Of a stretch of DNA of 64,000 bases, positions 1 through 8,139 are shown one piece after another (position 1 is the first letter of the stretch; every line of letters starts with the position of its first letter). The notes below the pieces were generated by a model. That model was not told the origin of the DNA, searched no databases, and saw only the letters and a list, made by a program, of their open reading frames with translations. The position numbers and the translations under genes were made by a program. This stretch comes from Pelethousia sp034928145. GTDB lineage: Bacteria; Bacillota; Clostridia; Christensenellales; CAG-138. The stretch is from contig JAYFPE010000004.1 in assembly GCA_034928145.1 (NCBI GenBank), positions 84,140-148,139 on the forward strand, given 5' to 3'.

Positions 1-1
1 C

Positions 2-376
2 AATGGCAACGCCGTTTTGGGCGAGGGCGGAGGCATCCAGCTAACGAGCGACCGCTTCTTTGTAAACAACATGGGCCACATCGTCGACCTGGATACGGGC
101 GAGCAGGTGGGCGCGTTGCGCCTGGTCGATTTCGATAACCCCGAGAACCTGCGCAAGGCGGGAAACAACTACTTCTACGACTACGGCGGAGCCGGCGGCG
201 GGGAAGCCGAGGATTCTCAAGTGATGCAGGGCTACATCGAAACCAGCAATGTCAACATCGCCAGGGAGATGGTGGATATGATCATCACCAGCCGGGCTTA
301 CGAAACCAACCAGCGCTCTGCCCGCATGATCGACGAAACGTTGGATCGGGCCGTGAACGACATCGCCAAGTTCTAA
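2..376 (+). CDS. Flagellar hook-basal body protein (FlgF/FlgG family), 3' part
   Basis: The frame is open from the left edge, so the gene starts outside the window. The visible 124 residues end with the conserved C-terminal helix of rod and hook proteins: QGYIETSNVNIAREMVDMI, then SRAYETNQRSARM. This helix packs with the matching N-terminal helix in the axial structure of the flagellum. A second protein of the same family follows 32 bases downstream, as in the flhO-flhP pair of Bacillus and the flgF-flgG pair of other bacteria, so this is most likely the FlgF/FlhO member. Which rod protein it is cannot be settled without the N-terminus. Confidence 0.88.
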   Translation, partial: NGNAVLGEGGGIQLTSDRFFVNNMGHIVDLDTGEQVGALRLVDFDNPENLRKAGNNYFYDYGGAGGGEAEDSQVMQGYIETSNVNIAREMVDMIITSRAYETNQRSARMIDETLDRAVNDIAKF

Positions 377-408
377 CCGCCCAAGCGTGAACGAGGAAAG
401 GAAGCAGC

Positions 409-1176
409 ATGATCCAATCTACCTATACGGCGCGCGGCGGCCTCATCGCCCAGCAACAGCGCCTGGACATTATCGCCAACAATATGGCGAATCTGAGCAC
501 TACGGCCTATAAGGCGGTGCGGGCGGACTTTAAAGACGCCCTCTATCAAACCATGGCGCGCCCCGTGCAGCCCCAGGATGGGCTGAACCTGCAAAAGGGC
601 ACAGGCGTCCTCTTGGGCGCGACCACCCGCGATTTTACCCAGGGTACGCCCCAGATGACGGGCGGCGCGCTCGACCTGATGCTCAGCGGAGACGGCTTCT
701 TCGCCTTGCAGGATATTGATGGCGAAACCGCCTACACCCGCGACGGCACCTTCGCCCTCTCGGTGGAGGATGGCGGCAACTTCCTGGTTACCGGGGATGG
801 GCGCTATGTGCTCGATAAAAATGGCCAACCCATCAATATTAAAGATACCTCTACGGACGACCTCTCCATCCAGGCGGACGGTACCATGCGGAATACGGCC
901 ACAGGCGAGGAATTAGGGCAGCTGGGCATCTTCACCTTCGTCAACCGCCAGGGATTGATGGCTAACTCGGGTAACCGCTTCGAGCCCACGGATAGCTCCG
1001 GCGAGGCCATCGAATCCACGGCCACGGTGCGCCAGGGCTACCTCGAATCCTCCAATGTGGACCTAGCCAGCGAGATGGTGCGCATGATCCGCACACAGCG
1101 CGTATTCTCCCTCACCTCCCGCGCGCTGACCACGGCGGACCAGATGGATTCCGAGGCCAACCAGATTCGGCGCTAA
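409..1176 (+). CDS. flgG: Flagellar hook-basal body protein FlgG/FlhP
   Basis: A 255-residue protein of the distal-rod/hook family. The N-terminal motif (ARGGLIAQQQRLDIIANNMANLST) carries the ANNxAN signature of flagellar axial proteins. The middle holds the LDLMLSGDGFFAL and AYTRDGTFALS motifs of the FlgE/F/G D1 domain. The C-terminus has QGYLESSNVDLASEMVRMI followed by TQRVFSLTSRALTTADQM. It is exported through the flagellar type III apparatus and polymerises in the rod; there is no signal peptide, as expected. The ATG follows a GAGGAAAGGAAG ribosome site. Its length fits FlgG/FlhP (about 260 residues). Assignment as FlgG rather than FlgF rests on order only. Confidence 0.88.
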   Translation: MIQSTYTARGGLIAQQQRLDIIANNMANLSTTAYKAVRADFKDALYQTMARPVQPQDGLNLQKGTGVLLGATTRDFTQGTPQMTGGALDLMLSGDGFFALQDIDGETAYTRDGTFALSVEDGGNFLVTGDGRYVLDKNGQPINIKDTSTDDLSIQADGTMRNTATGEELGQLGIFTFVNRQGLMANSGNRFEPTDSSGEAIESTATVRQGYLESSNVDLASEMVRMIRTQRVFSLTSRALTTADQMDSEANQIRR

Positions 1177-1200
1177 GCCGGCCCAACAGGAGGGTAAAGC

Positions 1201-1635
1201 ATGCAACTGATCAAATGCAAATGGTGCGGCAGGCCCTTCCAGAGCTACGGTCATAATTTCTGCCCACAATGTGTGCAGGAGTTGGATGAGCAATATAAGC
1301 CTGTACGTGATTACCTTTACGACAACCCCAACGCCACCATCGAGGAAGTGATGGAATCGACCGGCGCGGCTGAGCGGGTGATTCTCTATTACTTGCGGGA
1401 CGGCCGGCTGCAAATGGCCAACTTGAGCGGCCTGTTGCGTTGCGAGCAATGCGGCGCGCCCATTAACACCGGCCGCTTGTGCGAAACCTGCACCAGCAAG
1501 GTGGAAGAGCGCATCGTTAAGCCCTTGCGGGAACGTATGGCCAAAATGCGCAAACAGGAACAAAATCAGGACGATGCTGCGGGCAGCAGGATGTATACCT
1601 ACCAGGAGGAGCGTTTTCGAGGCAGGGACCATTAA
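1201..1635 (+). CDS. yvyF: Flagellar operon protein YvyF-like, double zinc ribbon
   Basis: A 144-residue protein matching the TIGR03826/YvyF flagellar operon family, which sits just upstream of flgM in many Firmicutes. Two CxxC pairs bracket each of two zinc-ribbon modules: CKWCGRPF...CPQC near the N-terminus and CEQCGAP...CETC near residues 80-100. Between them is a helix-turn-helix-like segment (ATIEEVMESTGAAERVILYY). The C-terminus is a charged helix. A ribosome site AGGAGGG precedes the ATG. The family is thought to be regulatory but its biochemical role is not established, and nothing here narrows it further. Confidence 0.82.
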   Translation: MQLIKCKWCGRPFQSYGHNFCPQCVQELDEQYKPVRDYLYDNPNATIEEVMESTGAAERVILYYLRDGRLQMANLSGLLRCEQCGAPINTGRLCETCTSKVEERIVKPLRERMAKMRKQEQNQDDAAGSRMYTYQEERFRGRDH

Positions 1636-1696
1636 AGCCAAGCGCTTCATCCCCCGTTTTAGTACAGGGCGTTCAAACAAAAAAGGAGTGATTACC

Positions 1697-1969
1697 ATGA
1701 AAATCGGATCCGTAAACCCCGTCATCGGGCAATATAACCAAATTAAAACGGGGGCCGCGCGCAAGCTGCCTGAAGCCCAGGACGCCGCGGATAGCGTAGA
1801 GCTTTCCCCGGAGGCGCTGCTTTTTTCCGAAGCCTTTGGCGCGGCGCGTAGGAGCATGCAGGGGGCAACGCCAGGGCAGGAGGTCAAGATCAACCAAATC
1901 ATGGAGCAAATGCGCGCGGGCAGCTACCAGGTCGAGATCAAGGATATCTGCGATAAGCTTCTTTCATGA
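1697..1969 (+). CDS. flgM: Anti-sigma-28 factor FlgM
   Basis: A 90-residue protein, the usual FlgM length. It begins with MKIGSVNPV and has the disordered N-terminal half typical of the family, then DSVELSPEALLFSEA and a C-terminal helix (IMEQMRAGSYQVEIKDICDKLL) that binds sigma-D/FliA. FlgM holds the late flagellar sigma factor inactive until the hook is complete and FlgM is exported. The ATG at 1697 is chosen over earlier in-frame starts because it has an AAGGAGTG ribosome site seven bases upstream and the homologous region starts there. The stop overlaps the flgN start (ATGA), indicating coupled translation. Confidence 0.9.
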   Translation: MKIGSVNPVIGQYNQIKTGAARKLPEAQDAADSVELSPEALLFSEAFGAARRSMQGATPGQEVKINQIMEQMRAGSYQVEIKDICDKLLS

Positions 1970-2481
1970 GGGAGGTTCTTTCATTGTATCAGGCGGTGGG
2001 TGAGCAGTTGGTTGCCTTGCTGGCTGTTTATGGTCAGCTTTTGCAGCTAGCCCGGGAAAAGGAACCCGTCCTGCAAACCAATAACGACCTAGAGGCCCTA
2101 CGCAGTCTCACCGAGCGCGAGGAGGCTCTGATGGATCAGGCGGCGCAGGTGGAGCGGCTGCGGATGGAAGCCGTGGCGAAGATTGCGGAGGGAAAGGGGA
2201 TAGACCCCGAAGTTCTCACCGTATCCGCCTTAGCGGAACAGGCCGCGCAGCCCGAGCGGGAAGCCCTGCTTGCGGCGGCCGGGGAGCTGACGGAGGTGCT
2301 GCGGCAGTTACGGATGCAAAACGATATGAACAGGCAATTGCTACAGATGAACCTGAGCTTTGCCGCCTTTGTGCTGGATAGTACGGCCCGGGAAACAAGC
2401 CTGGGCGATACCTACGGCGCCTCCGGCGCTCCGGCGGAGAAAGCCGAAAGCGGCTACCGCCTTTTAGATAGCGAGATATAA
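1966..2481 (+). CDS. flgN: Flagellar export chaperone FlgN
   Basis: A 171-residue, almost entirely helical protein with a leucine-rich N-terminal coiled coil (LYQAVGEQLVALLAVYGQLL) and the FlgN-like segment ALRSLTEREEALMDQAAQVE. FlgN is the cytosolic chaperone that keeps the hook-filament junction proteins FlgK and FlgL soluble and delivers them to the export gate. Its clients are encoded immediately downstream. The start overlaps the end of flgM by four bases. Sequence conservation in this family is low, so position between flgM and flgK carries much of the assignment. Confidence 0.85.
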   Translation: MREVLSLYQAVGEQLVALLAVYGQLLQLAREKEPVLQTNNDLEALRSLTEREEALMDQAAQVERLRMEAVAKIAEGKGIDPEVLTVSALAEQAAQPEREALLAAAGELTEVLRQLRMQNDMNRQLLQMNLSFAAFVLDSTARETSLGDTYGASGAPAEKAESGYRLLDSEI

Positions 2482-2534
2482 AGCCAATATAAGACCGTTT
2501 ACCCCTTTTTGACCAGAAAACACGAGGTGCGCGC

Positions 2535-4187
2535 ATGAGATCGACCTTTTATGGGCTGGAGATTGCCCGCTCCGGACTCTATACTTCCCAGAACGAGCTA
2601 AATGTAACGGGGCATAACATCGCCAATGTGGATACCGTGGGCTATACCCGCCAGCGCCTGAATACAGCCTCCCTCGCGCCTGTTTCCATGAATGTGCAAT
2701 ACGCCCTGGATGCAAAATCCACCACCGGCCGCGGCGTGGAAGCCTTGACGGTGGATCAGGTGCGCAACCTTTTCACGGATGCCAAATACCGCGAGGAGGC
2801 CAGCGCCACCGGCTATTGGAACACCAGGATGAACGAATTCTACATGGTGGAGCAGCTTTACAACTCCGTTTTGGAAACCACCTCCACCTCCTCCAGCATC
2901 GATACCGCCCTAACAAGCTTCAAGACGGCCTTGGATTCTCTGGTCGAAGAGCCTTCCAGCCTGGAAGCGCGCACCAATTTAATGACCAAGGCCATGCAGC
3001 TCACGGAGACCTTCCGGTATGTTTACGGCAAGCTGGAGGATCAGCACGACAACCTCAACAACTCCGTCGCCGTTACCGTGGGGCGGATCAACGACATCGC
3101 CCAATCCATCGCTAACCTCAACCGCCAGATCCACGGCTACGAGCTCACCGGCGCCAAGGCCAATGACCTGCGTGATTCCCGCAACCTCTTGCTCGATGAA
3201 CTCAGCGGCCTGGTGGATATCGAATATTATGAGAACAGCCAAGGTTACCTTACCGTAACCATCGGCGGTCGCGCGCTGGTAAACGGCGTAGAATCCAACA
3301 AGCTCGCCGTGGACCCGCAGGGTGCGGATAACCAGATGGATGTGGTAGCCAACGCGGATATCATCCGCAAGCAGTATTCGGTGGTCTGGGCGGATGGAAT
3401 GGGCAAGCCCAGCAAGAACCCGGACGACGCCGCGCTGATCCAGAGCGGCGCCTTAAAGGCTTATTTAGACCTTCGGGATGGAACCACGGAGGAAACCTAC
3501 GGTATCCCCTATGTGGCCAACCAGCTCAACGAATTGGCCCGCAAGATCGCAGAGGAGATCAACGAGGTGCATGCGCAGGGCTATACCCTGCCCTTTACAG
3601 AGGCGGATGCCCTGGGTGCAACGGCGGGGCTGACTCCGCGCATATTGCCGGATGGCACGATATATTATGAATCCACCACAGGGATCAACTTCTTCGAGGT
3701 GGATAAGGGGGATTACAGCAAGATTAACGCCGGCAGTTTCGCCGTATCGAGCGATATCCAGAAAAACGTCTACCTCATCGCCGCATCCGGCGAGAAGCTG
3801 CCTGTCGAAGGCGTTGATGCCAGCGGCAACCTGGTGGTGACGCAAAACATGCAGCGCGGCAACGCCGAAAACCTCAAAAAGATAGCCGCCCTCTTTTCCA
3901 AAAAAGATGCGGTTGGCAACCCCGATAACTATTCCGCCCAGCTTAAGCTGCTGGTGACCAACGTGGGCACCCAGCAGGAAAAAATCCAAACCATGGAAAG
4001 CGCCCAACAGACCCGCATCGCCTCCATCGTGGCGCAGCGGGCATCGGAATCCTCCGTATCCATCGACGAGGAAATGACCAATATGATTCGCTTTACCCAT
4101 GCTTACAACGCCAATGCCCGCATCATGACGGCCATCGATGAGGAGCTAGACACCCTCATCAATAAAATGGGCACAGTCGGCAGATAA
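2535..4187 (+). CDS. flgK: Flagellar hook-associated protein 1 FlgK
   Basis: A 550-residue HAP1 that forms the first junction layer between hook and filament. The N-terminus has the axial motif (LNVTGHNIANVDTVGYTRQR) and the C-terminus the matching helix (VSIDEEMTNMIRFTHAYNAN, then ARIMTAIDEELDTLINKMG). The centre has the FlgK pattern TGAKANDLRDSRNLLLDELS. Length is normal for the family. It follows flgN after 53 bases with a GAGGTGCGCGC leader and precedes flgL by 22 bases, the conserved order. Exported without a cleaved signal. Confidence 0.95.
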   Translation: MRSTFYGLEIARSGLYTSQNELNVTGHNIANVDTVGYTRQRLNTASLAPVSMNVQYALDAKSTTGRGVEALTVDQVRNLFTDAKYREEASATGYWNTRMNEFYMVEQLYNSVLETTSTSSSIDTALTSFKTALDSLVEEPSSLEARTNLMTKAMQLTETFRYVYGKLEDQHDNLNNSVAVTVGRINDIAQSIANLNRQIHGYELTGAKANDLRDSRNLLLDELSGLVDIEYYENSQGYLTVTIGGRALVNGVESNKLAVDPQGADNQMDVVANADIIRKQYSVVWADGMGKPSKNPDDAALIQSGALKAYLDLRDGTTEETYGIPYVANQLNELARKIAEEINEVHAQGYTLPFTEADALGATAGLTPRILPDGTIYYESTTGINFFEVDKGDYSKINAGSFAVSSDIQKNVYLIAASGEKLPVEGVDASGNLVVTQNMQRGNAENLKKIAALFSKKDAVGNPDNYSAQLKLLVTNVGTQQEKIQTMESAQQTRIASIVAQRASESSVSIDEEMTNMIRFTHAYNANARIMTAIDEELDTLINKMGTVGR

Positions 4188-4209
4188 GATAACCAAGGAG
4201 GAAACCAGC

Positions 4210-5190
4210 ATGCGCATTACCAACGGCATGATCGTGACCAGCTTCCTGTCCAACTTGCAGACCAACCAGGCCAAGATGGACAAATATACCGGCCAGCTTT
4301 CCAGCGGCCGCAAGATCGTTCGCCTTTCGGATGACCCGGTGGGCGTATACAAATCCCTCACGGCCCGGCAGCGCCTGGCCAGTTACGAGCAATATCAGCG
4401 CAACCTGGTCACCGCGCGCAATTGGTCGGAGCAATGCGAGAGCACCCTGCAGGAGCTGAGCAGCAAGCTGTCCGCCATTAAAAGCGAGGTCGTCAACGCA
4501 GCCTCTACGGGCATTAAAAACGATGGAGACAGGCAGAACATCGCCGTGCTGATGAGCGAGCTAAGGGATACGGTGAAGGACGCTCTTAATACCGTTGTGG
4601 GCGATCAGTATATCTTTGCCGGCTATAATACATCTAACCAACCCCTCACCTTTGCCAAGGATGCGGATGGTAAGGATACCGATATCATCCTCTACAACGG
4701 GCTGGATCTTTCCAATATTACGGACGCGGCCAACAAGGCCGCTATCGAGAAGGAGCAGGGCCAGAACATCTCGCTGGAGGTGGGCTATAGCCTGCAGATG
4801 GATATCTCCATAACGGCCATCGACGTGGTGGGCGTGGGCGATAACAACTTTTTCAAAATCATGAACGAGATCATCGGCCTGATGAACTCGGATTCCTCCA
4901 CCGAGGATGTGGCGGGCCAGCTGAGCGGTTACCTGGGCAAGCTGGACGGCGCCCACGAGCGGATCACCTCCTGCCTGGTGAAGACCGGGGCAATGACTAC
5001 CCAGATCGATATTCTGGACGAGCGCTATGCCGAAGATGTGATCAACTATAATGAGATCCGCTCCCAGATCGAGGATATCGATTCCGCGGAGACCATTATG
5101 GATTGGAAAATGGCGGACGCTGTATATAAACAGAGCCTTTCCGCGGGCGCGCGGATCATTATGCCAACGCTGCTGGACTTTTTAAGATAA
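4210..5190 (+). CDS. flgL: Flagellar hook-associated protein 3 FlgL
   Basis: A 326-residue HAP3 beginning MRITNGMIVTSFLSNLQTN with the flagellin-like motif LSSGRKIVRLSDDPVGVYKS, and ending in a flagellin-type C-terminal helix (ETIMDWKMADAVYKQSLSAG then ARIIMPTLLDFL). It forms the second junction layer on which flagellin subunits assemble. A perfect AAGGAGG ribosome site lies nine bases before the ATG. Position directly after flgK supports HAP3 rather than a second flagellin. Confidence 0.94.
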   Translation: MRITNGMIVTSFLSNLQTNQAKMDKYTGQLSSGRKIVRLSDDPVGVYKSLTARQRLASYEQYQRNLVTARNWSEQCESTLQELSSKLSAIKSEVVNAASTGIKNDGDRQNIAVLMSELRDTVKDALNTVVGDQYIFAGYNTSNQPLTFAKDADGKDTDIILYNGLDLSNITDAANKAAIEKEQGQNISLEVGYSLQMDISITAIDVVGVGDNNFFKIMNEIIGLMNSDSSTEDVAGQLSGYLGKLDGAHERITSCLVKTGAMTTQIDILDERYAEDVINYNEIRSQIEDIDSAETIMDWKMADAVYKQSLSAGARIIMPTLLDFLR

Positions 5191-5229
5191 ACGCCTAAGC
5201 ACAGAATTTATCTGGAAGGGGGGGTTCGT

Positions 5230-5835
5230 TTGCAGGTTTCGGGCTCCAGGCCATATTTGGATATCAAAACGACCAACGCTAAGGTTGAGATCCATAACGA
5301 GCCCCTGCGCCTCAAGGTCGAACGGGAGCCCGCCAGGATGCACGTGCGACGCACGCGCCCCAAAATGAAGGTCAATTGGGAAAGGGTACGCAACGAATCC
5401 GGCCTTAAAACCCCTTCGGCGCAGCGCCGCCACATGCAGCAAGTATACCGCCAGAAGGCCCTCGAGAACATCACCAATATATCCGGCGAGAACGAGCAGA
5501 TGAGCAACCTGCAAAACGCTGTATCCGGCGGACCGGAACTGGTGGCTACCGTAGCGCTGGATTCGGTTTTGCATCAGGATATACCGGTGGTAGATGTGGC
5601 CAATATGCCCCGCTCCATGCCCGATGTGGAGTGGGAAGAGGGCAAGCTTGAGATCGAGTGGGATCCGCCCATCATGGAAATGCATTGGGAAGGGAGCCTG
5701 CGCCCGGAGATCACCGTTACCCCGCATACGGTGGAGATACGCCTGATCAACGGCGAAACCATTCGTGTGGGCGAGAACGAGGCCCGCATGCTGGAGCAAC
5801 AGGGCTACGGCAAGCGGCTGGATGAAAAAATTTAG
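5230..5835 (+). CDS. yviE: DUF6470 family protein (YviE-like) of the flagellar operon
   Basis: A 201-residue protein starting at TTG after a GGAAGGGGGGG ribosome site. It starts LQVSGSRPYLDIKTTNAKVE and contains the paired repeats EIHNEPLRLKVEREPARMHV and EIEWDPPIMEMHWEGSLRPE, matching the YviE/DUF6470 family found between flgL and fliW in Bacillus and Clostridia. No signal peptide or membrane segment is visible. The function of the family is unknown; conserved position suggests a role in late flagellar assembly. Confidence 0.82.
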   Translation: MQVSGSRPYLDIKTTNAKVEIHNEPLRLKVEREPARMHVRRTRPKMKVNWERVRNESGLKTPSAQRRHMQQVYRQKALENITNISGENEQMSNLQNAVSGGPELVATVALDSVLHQDIPVVDVANMPRSMPDVEWEEGKLEIEWDPPIMEMHWEGSLRPEITVTPHTVEIRLINGETIRVGENEARMLEQQGYGKRLDEKI

Positions 5836-5852
5836 GGAGAGGAAAGTCACCC

Positions 5853-6362
5853 ATGATTATCGAAACCCATCGGTTCGGGCGCGTAACCATCAATCCGGAT
5901 CATATCATCAGTTTCGGCGAGGGGCTGCTCGGCTTTGAACAGCTCAAACGGTACGCGATTATTTTATGCGAGGCCACGGAGCCCATCCAATGGCTCCAAG
6001 CCGTGGATGATCCCACGGTATCGTTGCCCATCATCAATCCCTTCCTCATCAAGCCCGATTATGAGCTGGATGTGGATGATGCCGAGCTTCACAGCATCGG
6101 CACGCCCAGCGTGGAGGAGATCCTCATCGTTAACGCCATGGTGCTGCCCGAGAAGATCCGCGAAGCCACCGTAAACCTTTCAGCCCCGGTGCTCATCAAC
6201 CTGCGCACCAAGCAGGGCCGGCAAATCGTTATGGAATATTCCCAGGCCAACGCCATCCGCTACCCGGCCTTTGAAGCCTTAGCCGCCTATTATCGGGAGC
6301 AGGAAGCGCGCAAGCCGGAGAAGAAGGAGCAGGCAGATGTTAGTATTGACCAGAAAACTTGA
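5853..6362 (+). CDS. fliW: Flagellar assembly factor FliW
   Basis: A 169-residue FliW. Visible family features are GLLGFEQLKRYAII near the N-terminus and WLQAVDDPTVSLPIINPFLI in the middle. FliW binds newly made flagellin and is also an allosteric antagonist of CsrA, so that secretion of flagellin frees FliW to release flagellin translation from CsrA. Here fliW, csrA and flagellin are consecutive, and the fliW stop lies 26 bases inside csrA, which should tie their synthesis together. Confidence 0.94.
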   Translation: MIIETHRFGRVTINPDHIISFGEGLLGFEQLKRYAIILCEATEPIQWLQAVDDPTVSLPIINPFLIKPDYELDVDDAELHSIGTPSVEEILIVNAMVLPEKIREATVNLSAPVLINLRTKQGRQIVMEYSQANAIRYPAFEALAAYYREQEARKPEKKEQADVSIDQKT

Positions 6363-6609
6363 GGAAAGCTTGCTGCTGGGGGGCGAGATACGCATCACCG
6401 TGCTGGGCGTAAACGGCGATAAAGTCCGCCTGGGCATCGATGCGCCCCGCACTGTGAAAATATTGCGCGGGGAAACGGTGGATCAGACCCGGGACACCAA
6501 CCGCCTCGCCGCTTCCTCCGGCATGAATCTGGCGGCCATCTTTAAAGACGCCGCCCAGGCCATGGAGGCGCCCGGAGCGGATCTTCCCAAAGAGGGGAAG
6601 CAGGACTGA
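6337..6609 (+). CDS. csrA: Carbon storage regulator CsrA
   Basis: A 90-residue CsrA, somewhat longer than the common 60-75. The N-terminus MLVLTRKLEESLLLGGEIRI and the segment VRLGIDAPRTVKILR are diagnostic of this RNA-binding dimer; the R of the latter is part of the RNA-contacting surface in the family. It represses translation by binding GGA motifs near ribosome sites. The start lies inside fliW and a GAGCAGG ribosome site is embedded in the fliW coding sequence. Its likely target, the flagellin leader, is 20-40 bases downstream. Confidence 0.94.
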   Translation: MLVLTRKLEESLLLGGEIRITVLGVNGDKVRLGIDAPRTVKILRGETVDQTRDTNRLAASSGMNLAAIFKDAAQAMEAPGADLPKEGKQD

Positions 6610-6628
6610 AACGACAACGGCTAACGCC

Positions 6629-6656
6629 TGCGCGAAAGGAGGGGGGAGCATGCGCA
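6629..6656 (+). promoter_or_regulatory. Candidate CsrA-binding hairpin over the flagellin ribosome site
   Basis: Five-base arms TGCGC (6629-6633) and GCGCA (6652-6656) enclose an 18-base loop with two GGA motifs and the ribosome site AAAGGAGGGGGGAG. The second arm overlaps the flagellin start codon. GGA displayed in a loop over the Shine-Dalgarno sequence is the known CsrA target geometry in the hag leader of Bacillus subtilis. The stem is short, so the call is an inference. Confidence 0.5.
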
Positions 6657-7477
6657 TCAACGATACCAGCCTTGAGAGCTTTATCAACCGGCAGTACCAG
6701 CAGAGCTACAATGAGTATGCAAAATCCGTGCAGCGCATCGTCAGCGGCGAAAAAAGCGCGGCGGACGATCCCGCCGGCTTGGCTATCTCCGAAAAGATGC
6801 GGGCGGATATCAACGGCATGAACCAGGCCTCCCGCAACGTGCAGGATGCGGCCAGCCTCATACAAACCGCGGACGGCGCGATGTCCTCCATGCACAGCAT
6901 CCTCCAGCGTATGGGAACCCTTGCCAACCAGGCCGCTACGGGCACCTATACGGGGGAGCAGCGCTTGGCTATGGAAGAGGAATACCGGCAGCTTGCGGCC
7001 GAATTGCAGGATATCCAGAAGGATACAAACTTCAACGGCATCAATTTGCTAGACGGAACCATCGGCACTCAAAAGGGCGGCATCGTCATCCAGGTTGGCT
7101 CCAAAGAAGGGCAAACCATGACCATGTACCTCGAAGGGCTGGATTTGAGCGGCCTTTCCTCCAGCTCCCTGCTGACCCAGGAGGGGGGGAGCAAGGCCAT
7201 CGGCATCGTGCAGAGCGCCATCAACGGCCTGAGTACCCAACGCGCCCGGGCGGGCGCCTACCAGAACCGCCTGGAATACAAACAAGAGAATCTCGCAACC
7301 ATGGTCGCCAACCTTGCCGAGGCGGAAAGCCGCATCCGCGATGTAGATATTGCCCAGGAAATGACAAATCTCGTCAACCACCAGATCAAGATGCAGGTAG
7401 CCACCGCCATGCTAGCCCAGGTGCTGACCATGAAACGGCAAAATGTGGCTACGCTATTGGGTATCATGACGGCATAA
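6650..7477 (+). CDS. hag: Flagellin
   Basis: A 275-residue flagellin consisting of the conserved D0/D1 ends with little or no variable domain. The N-terminal third has AADDPAGLAISEKMRADING and the C-terminus RDVDIAQEMTNLVNHQIKM followed by TAMLAQVLTMKRQNVATLL. The first 45 residues (for example LESFINRQYQQSYNEYAKSV) are unlike the usual MRINHNIAALN start of major flagellins, so this may be a divergent or minor filament protein. It is the last gene of the operon, followed by a terminator. No sigma-D promoter was seen between csrA and this gene, so it appears to be read from upstream. Confidence 0.9.
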   Translation: MRINDTSLESFINRQYQQSYNEYAKSVQRIVSGEKSAADDPAGLAISEKMRADINGMNQASRNVQDAASLIQTADGAMSSMHSILQRMGTLANQAATGTYTGEQRLAMEEEYRQLAAELQDIQKDTNFNGINLLDGTIGTQKGGIVIQVGSKEGQTMTMYLEGLDLSGLSSSSLLTQEGGSKAIGIVQSAINGLSTQRARAGAYQNRLEYKQENLATMVANLAEAESRIRDVDIAQEMTNLVNHQIKMQVATAMLAQVLTMKRQNVATLLGIMTA

Positions 7478-7520
7478 CCTTTTAGGGAAAAAGATGGCGG
7501 CAGCCGCTTTTGTACGCACG

Positions 7521-7549
7521 GCGGGACGCTTATGCGCCCCGCTTTTATA
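7521..7549 (+). terminator. Terminator of the flagellar operon
   Basis: A stem of GCGGG-x-CGC against GCG-x-CCCGC around a TTAT loop is followed by TTTTATATT. It lies 44 bases after the flagellin stop and separates it from the converging chromate-transporter genes. Confidence 0.7.
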
Positions 7550-7566
7550 TTAAAAATATAAACGGA

Positions 7567-8139
7567 TTATGCCATGACCAAAGCGCCGGCAACGCCCGCA
7601 AGCACTGTTAATAAAATCGGATTGACTTTAAAGCGTATATTTAGAACCGCAGTCAATAAAAAAATAATGATACAAGCCAAGGATAAACTCCCAACCGGAT
7701 CGATTCGCAAATCCCCTATACTCTTGCATGGCAGCAAAAGGACGTTGGCGGCGATCGTGATTGCGGCGGCCGCAATCAACCCCACGGCAGCGGGCTTAAT
7801 GCCGGATAGCGTGTCCGTTAGCCAAACATTGTCTTTAAAGCGCGCGAAGAAACGCATAATGATAACGGTGAGAATAAAGGATGGCAAAGATACGCCGGCC
7901 GTAGCCGCAATCGCCCCCGGCAGGCCTTGATGCAGATATCCAACATAGGTGGCCGCGTTGATGGCGATGGCGCCGGGAACCACCATATCCAATGCATTCA
8001 GGTCTGCAAACTGGGCAGGGCTGACAGAAAAGTTCTGTGCTTCCGATAGGATCATGGAAAGCATGGCGTACCCACCCCCAAAGCTCAAAAAGCCGAGCTT
8101 GACAAAGGTATAAAACAGCTTAAAACACTCAAGCAGCAT
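7567..8139 (-). CDS. Chromate transporter family protein, second half of a split pair
   Basis: About 190 residues, one CHR domain with roughly six hydrophobic segments. The start of the domain reads FKLFYTFVKLGFLSFGGGYA, with the FGGG motif of CHR transporters, and later LDMVVPGAIAINAATYVGYL. Many Firmicutes encode the two CHR halves as separate genes that act together in the membrane; the partner overlaps this gene by about 11 bases upstream. The ATG at 8139 is preferred over an earlier in-frame start because homology begins there. Members export chromate or import sulfate-like anions, but substrate cannot be read from sequence. Confidence 0.83.
   Translation of the reverse strand: MLLECFKLFYTFVKLGFLSFGGGYAMLSMILSEAQNFSVSPAQFADLNALDMVVPGAIAINAATYVGYLHQGLPGAIAATAGVSLPSFILTVIIMRFFARFKDNVWLTDTLSGIKPAAVGLIAAAAITIAANVLLLPCKSIGDLRIDPVGSLSLACIIIFLLTAVLNIRFKVNPILLTVLAGVAGALVMA

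Noticed and set aside
6430..6475. A sigma-D promoter (TAAA near 6420) for flagellin inside csrA
   Set aside because: The downstream element does not match GCCGATAT at the required 15-base spacing.
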